Below, one piece after another: positions 7,482 through 9,620 of a stretch of DNA of 9,620 nt. Under the pieces are notes generated by a model. The model was not told the DNA's origin. It worked only from the letters and a program-made list of their open reading frames with translations, and did not search any database. Source of the DNA: MKRK01 sp001896915 (lineage in GTDB: Bacteria > Bacillota > Clostridia > Oscillospirales > Acutalibacteraceae); the NCBI GenBank assembly GCA_937973935.1, contig CALJJF010000046.1, positions 1 to 9,620 of the forward strand, written 5' to 3'. The position numbers were made by a program, and so were the translations under genes. The first letter of the stretch is position 1, and every line of letters starts with the position of its first letter.

Positions 7482-8759
7482 TCATTTGCTTTTTCGTATC
7501 ATGTTATAACAATAGCGATAAAAAATCAGATAGCCCACGGACAACAAAATCGATAGAATTATGAGATATGTCTCAAACGGTATATTAAAATACAATTTGA
7601 TGGCTGAGGGGATCATGGCGCATAAAAATAAACCGAACTGCCAAAACATCGTTGCTTTTTGCTTCTGCATTACCAGGGCACTGGAGGAGATCGGACCGAC
7701 TACAAAACGGACCGCAAACAGCGGTATCAGATATTTTAGAAATTTGGCAGCAGGGGCCCATTCGTTTCCAAGCACAAAGGGAATAACAGGTTCAGCAAAT
7801 ATAAATAAGAGTGCAAAAGGAATAACAGAAATCAGCATTAACATTTTAGAGACTTTTTTAAACGTTGTTGCCAGTTTTTCGCCGTCAGTTTTTTCATCGG
7901 AGACTTGCTTCATAAAAACCTGGGATACCGTATTTGATATTAGTGTCAGCGGCAGCCCCAGAGTTCTGTTGATCATACCGTAATACCCTGCGTGATTTTG
8001 TGAATACGCCCCTGTGATTAAACTGGGAAGTAAATTATAAGTGAGATTATTGGCAACCGAACTTGCAACTGTGAATTTCGCGTAATTCTGATATTTTCCG
8101 GCGACGAGTAACAGAATTTTGATATCAAGCATTTCTTTGTGTATTTTTCCCTTTAGAGCCATCAGCATTCTGGTATTTCCAAATCCGTATGAGATTAACT
8201 GACCCAATAAAAGTCCCCAATATCCGAAATGCAAGAGTCCTAAAACGATTTGAATAATAACAGCAAAAATTGATTTGATGATATTAGCAGATGTGATAAT
8301 TTTATAGTTCTTAAACCGGACATTGTAGTAATTCAGAACGGAGGTCATACTGATAATAAAGGTTGTCAAAGGAACCAAAAGCAAAGCTTGCGGGGTTTCC
8401 TTAATGCTGAACAGAACGGACAGCTGAGATGAGAACGGGATAAAAATGACAGCTGTGATGACAGAAAACATAAATGTGATGACGGAGCTTAACAAAAACA
8501 ATTTTGTTGCTTCGTCATCATCTTCAGCTACGACCAAAGCATAGTCATATCGTAAGCACGCTATTTGAGAAGTAATATTGGTAATGCCTACAAACACAGA
8601 AAAAATTCCGAATGCCGCAGGATTGTACATTCTGCTTAATACAGGGGTGAAGAGTATGGGAAGAAACTGGGCCACCACTGCACCGCTAAAAAGGATTAGC
8701 ACGTTTTTTACAAATTCATTTTTATTTATTTTGCCGCAGTATTTTTTAATCAAACCCAT
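7482..8759 (-). CDS. Oligosaccharide flippase, Wzx type, first gene of the operon
   Basis: From ATG 8759 this is a 425-residue polytopic protein of the polysaccharide biosynthesis (Wzx/RfbX) family. The N-terminal pattern is characteristic: FVKNVLILFSGAVVAQFLPI, then PVLSRMYNPAAFGIFSVF, then ACLRYDYALVVAEDDDEA. The last corresponds to the RYxLAI motif common in these flippases. About 12 membrane segments follow, with NRTLGLPLTLISNTVSQVF in the middle and FVLGNEWAPAAKFLKYLIP near the end, both typical. It should flip the lipid-linked repeat unit for polymerisation by the Wzy encoded two genes on. TTG 8810 would add 17 residues but has no ribosome site. ATG 8759 has GGGAAG at 8771-8776 with an 11-base gap, slightly long but acceptable. 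Its stop at 7482-7484 lies 23 bases before the LRR start. It clearly belongs to a different subfamily from the plus-strand flippase. Confidence 0.88.
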   Translation of the reverse strand: MGLIKKYCGKINKNEFVKNVLILFSGAVVAQFLPILFTPVLSRMYNPAAFGIFSVFVGITNITSQIACLRYDYALVVAEDDDEATKLFLLSSVITFMFSVITAVIFIPFSSQLSVLFSIKETPQALLLVPLTTFIISMTSVLNYYNVRFKNYKIITSANIIKSIFAVIIQIVLGLLHFGYWGLLLGQLISYGFGNTRMLMALKGKIHKEMLDIKILLLVAGKYQNYAKFTVASSVANNLTYNLLPSLITGAYSQNHAGYYGMINRTLGLPLTLISNTVSQVFMKQVSDEKTDGEKLATTFKKVSKMLMLISVIPFALLFIFAEPVIPFVLGNEWAPAAKFLKYLIPLFAVRFVVGPISSSALVMQKQKATMFWQFGLFLCAMIPSAIKLYFNIPFETYLIILSILLSVGYLIFYRYCYNMIRKSK

Positions 8760-8845
8760 TCTAATTTTTTCTTCCCTTTTATAATTATTGGGATAAATAG
8801 CAATCTGCAATGGTTATGGTTTTTTTTAACAAAAAGCTCTTCACT

Positions 8846-8874
8846 ATTTTAGCATAATTGCTAAACTGTGTCAA
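8846..8874 (-). promoter_or_regulatory. Strong sigma-A promoter of the polysaccharide operon
   Basis: On the minus strand TTGACA (8874-8869) is a perfect -35, followed by exactly 17 bases and TAAAAT (8851-8846), a 5-of-6 match to the -10. The start would be near 8839, about 80 bases before ATG 8759. It is the only strong promoter seen ahead of the five co-directional genes, whose gaps are 23 bases or less. Confidence 0.85.
8848..8865. promoter_or_regulatory. Operator-like palindrome inside the operon promoter
   Basis: TTTAGCA and TGCTAAA form a perfect 7-bp inverted repeat around TAAT. It overlaps four bases of the -10 and most of the -35/-10 spacer. A dimeric repressor bound here would block polymerase. 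The regulator is not identified, and an AT-rich palindrome could also arise by chance. Confidence 0.45.
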
Positions 8875-8899
8875 GGTTTACCCAAGATAATATGGGTTT

Positions 8900-8916
8900 G
8901 TAACACAACATGTTAC
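8900..8916. promoter_or_regulatory. Inverted repeat GTAACA-N5-TGTTAC, possible regulator site
   Basis: Perfect 6-bp arms are separated by CAACA. The site is centred about 70 bases upstream of the predicted operon start, a position where an activator could bind, and about 150 bases upstream of the spoIIID promoter. No known regulator is assigned. Confidence 0.35.
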
Positions 8917-9030
8917 TTGGTTTAATCTGGGAAATATGTCGATATGTTCATGTAGTTTCGTCATTTAGCAGAGTGAAACAAGCCACATATTGCCGATATA
9001 ATATTTCTCTAACATATTTGATTTTTCAAA

Positions 9031-9059
9031 ACATATCCGTGAAAACTCCTTCATATAAT
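9031..9059 (+). promoter_or_regulatory. Sigma-E-like promoter of spoIIID
   Basis: ACATATC (9031-9037) and CATATAAT (9052-9059) are separated by 14 bases. This resembles the Bacillus sigma-E pattern (KMATATT, about 14 bases, CATACAHT) with two mismatches in the -35 and one in the -10. Transcription would start near 9065, about 25 bases before the TTG start. spoIIID is a sigma-E regulon gene in Bacillus, which fits. The -10 could also serve sigma-A, but no sigma-A -35 is present. Confidence 0.55.
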
Positions 9060-9074
9060 GTAATAACCTATGTA

Positions 9075-9083
9075 GAGGGAGGT
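9075..9083 (+). promoter_or_regulatory. Strong ribosome binding site for the spoIIID TTG start
   Basis: GAGGGAGGT is nearly fully complementary to the 16S rRNA tail and lies six bases before TTG 9090. It fixes the start at this non-ATG codon rather than at the ATG 60 codons upstream. Confidence 0.85.
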
Positions 9084-9089
9084 TTTTGT

Positions 9090-9338
9090 TTGAAAGGGAT
9101 TATAGAGGAACGGGCTACTTTGCTCGGTGAATTTATAATAGAGAAGAAAGCCACGGTAAGAGCAGCGGCAAAAAAGTTTCATATCAGTAAATCCACTGTA
9201 CATAAGGATGTAGCGGAACGCCTGAAGGTTCTCGACCCGCAGTTATACAGGAAAGTGAAAGTAGTTCTTGATATCAACAAATCGGAACGGCATATCCGAG
9301 GGGGGCTCGCCACCCGACAAAAGTATAAAAGCATATAA
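9090..9338 (+). CDS. spoIIID: Sporulation transcriptional regulator SpoIIID
   Basis: This 82-residue DNA-binding protein is easily recognised as SpoIIID, which activates and represses genes in the mother cell during sporulation. The helix-turn-helix is centred on SKSTVHKDVAERL (about residues 33-45), and the second conserved block LDINKSERHIRGGLATRQKY lies near 60-79, including the basic region that contacts DNA. It is about ten residues shorter than the Bacillus subtilis protein, lacking only the variable C-terminal tail. It begins at TTG with a very strong ribosome site and a sigma-E-like promoter. The TAA lies inside the left arm of the following terminator. It reads away from the polysaccharide operon. 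Its presence supports an endospore-forming Firmicute. A functional link to the operon is possible but unproven. Confidence 0.95.
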   Translation: MKGIIEERATLLGEFIIEKKATVRAAAKKFHISKSTVHKDVAERLKVLDPQLYRKVKVVLDINKSERHIRGGLATRQKYKSI

Positions 9339-9378
9339 AAAATGGTTGCATCTTGATAGGTGCAACCATTTTTTATAT
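9333..9378. terminator. Bidirectional terminator, 18-bp perfect inverted repeat
   Basis: The 18-bp arm at 9333-9350 (ATATAAAAAATGGTTGCA) is exactly complementary to 9361-9378, around a 10-base loop. Each strand ends with a run of six T, so it can stop transcripts from both sides. The stop codons of spoIIID (9336-9338) and of the minus-strand open frame (9375-9373) are the same TAA in mirror image, each preceded by ATA. Confidence 0.9.
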
Positions 9379-9620
9379 GTCAATGTCGATTTCCAAAGTG
9401 GCGGTTTTTTGATTGTAAGCGGATGATTGATGGTAAGATAAGTGATCAAAGTTTGCTGAATCAGCGGGAATGACTGAGGTGATCAATGTTGCGGAGAGTA
9501 TGCCAACTTTCTCATGGACGTTTGATTCATTACTGGAAGTCCGGGGGGGTATTATAAAACCGTAATAAATAATATCACTGACATTACCTGCAGATGATTG
9601 GCGTATGATGTCAACAGGGT
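9373..9620 (-). CDS. Unrecognised protein, C-terminal fragment (5' end outside window)
   Basis: The minus strand is open from the right edge to TAA 9375-9373, giving 81 residues without a start codon assigned. The visible end contains YYGFIIPPRTSSNESN, then HEKVGILSATLITSVIPADS, and finishes TLEIDIDI. It is rich in Ser, Ile and Asn with few lysines, and I recognise no family. Support for a real gene is the length of the open frame compared with both other minus frames and all plus frames here, and the bidirectional terminator placed exactly at its end. Gene convergence with spoIIID makes sense of that terminator. A chance open frame cannot be excluded. Confidence 0.5.
   Translation of the reverse strand, partial: PVDIIRQSSAGNVSDIIYYGFIIPPRTSSNESNVHEKVGILSATLITSVIPADSANFDHLSYHQSSAYNQKTATLEIDIDI

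Larger units (their letters stand above)
8760..9089. other. Divergent intergenic region between the polysaccharide operon and spoIIID
   Basis: There is no credible gene in these 330 bases. They hold, from left to right, an approximately 80-base leader for the minus-strand operon including a run of eight T (8820-8827), a sigma-A promoter reading left (8846-8874), a palindrome over its -10 and spacer (8848-8865), a short inverted repeat ACCCA-N8-TGGGT (8880-8897), another inverted repeat GTAACA-N5-TGTTAC (8900-8916), a possible SpoIIID-like site (8974-8983) and a sigma-E-like promoter reading right (9031-9059). An open frame continues upstream of the spoIIID start to ATG 8910, but that ATG has no ribosome site. 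Confidence 0.7.

Noticed and set aside
7561..7983. 140-codon plus-strand open frame inside the operon flippase gene
   Set aside because: It lies fully antisense to a clear membrane transporter gene, has no ribosome site and encodes no recognisable domain.
8820..8827. T-run in the operon leader as a transcription attenuator
   Set aside because: The run reads as A on the transcribed minus strand and no stable GC-rich hairpin precedes a U-run in the leader.
8910..9089. Upstream extension of the spoIIID frame to an ATG at 8910
   Set aside because: No ribosome binding site precedes it, the extra 60 residues do not resemble SpoIIID, and a strong ribosome site and a sigma-E-like promoter lie just ahead of TTG 9090.
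9243..9449. 68-codon minus-strand frame across the spoIIID end and the terminator
   Set aside because: It begins at a TTG without a ribosome site, runs through the terminator hairpin and overlaps spoIIID antisense.

Overview
The window looks like chromosomal DNA of a spore-forming, Gram-positive Clostridia bacterium. Three things suggest this: a SpoIIID-type sporulation regulator at the right, a secreted carbohydrate-binding protein with a poly-threonine linker of the kind common in fibre-degrading Ruminococcaceae/Oscillospirales at the left, and low-to-moderate GC with TTG starts and strong purine-rich ribosome binding sites. The genus cannot be fixed from the sequence alone.

Layout. (a) 1-1190, plus strand: the C-terminal part of a secreted modular protein. 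It holds the end of one module, a CBM6-like module, a long Thr linker and a second copy of the end module, and is closed by a GC-rich hairpin terminator. (b) 1266-2652, plus strand: a sigma-A-type promoter and a single Wzx/MATE-type polysaccharide flippase. (c) 2766-8874, minus strand: a compact five-gene operon read right to left. Its order is a second flippase (Wzx), a membrane-anchored leucine-rich-repeat (LRR) protein, a Wzy-type polymerase and two GT4-type glycosyltransferases. It has a textbook TTGACA-N17-TAAAAT promoter at its head and a hairpin terminator at its end. (d) 8760-9089: a divergent regulatory region with inverted repeats and a sigma-E-like promoter. (e) 9090-9338, plus strand: spoIIID, beginning at TTG. 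(f) 9333-9378: a perfect 18-bp inverted repeat that acts as a shared terminator. (g) 9373-9620, minus strand: the 3' end of an unrecognised gene running off the right edge.

How the genes work together. The minus-strand operon fits a Wzx/Wzy pathway. The two glycosyltransferases extend a lipid-linked oligosaccharide at the cytoplasmic face, Wzx flips it, and Wzy polymerises it outside. No initiating phosphoglycosyltransferase, chain-length regulator or sugar-nucleotide synthesis gene is visible, so those must lie elsewhere. The unusual member is the LRR protein between wzx and wzy: one N-terminal membrane segment followed by about eleven 22-residue repeats that should lie outside the cell. It is the most interesting item here, as a possible surface partner of the polymer or of the export machinery. 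The plus-strand flippase converges on the operon and may belong to the same or an older polysaccharide locus.
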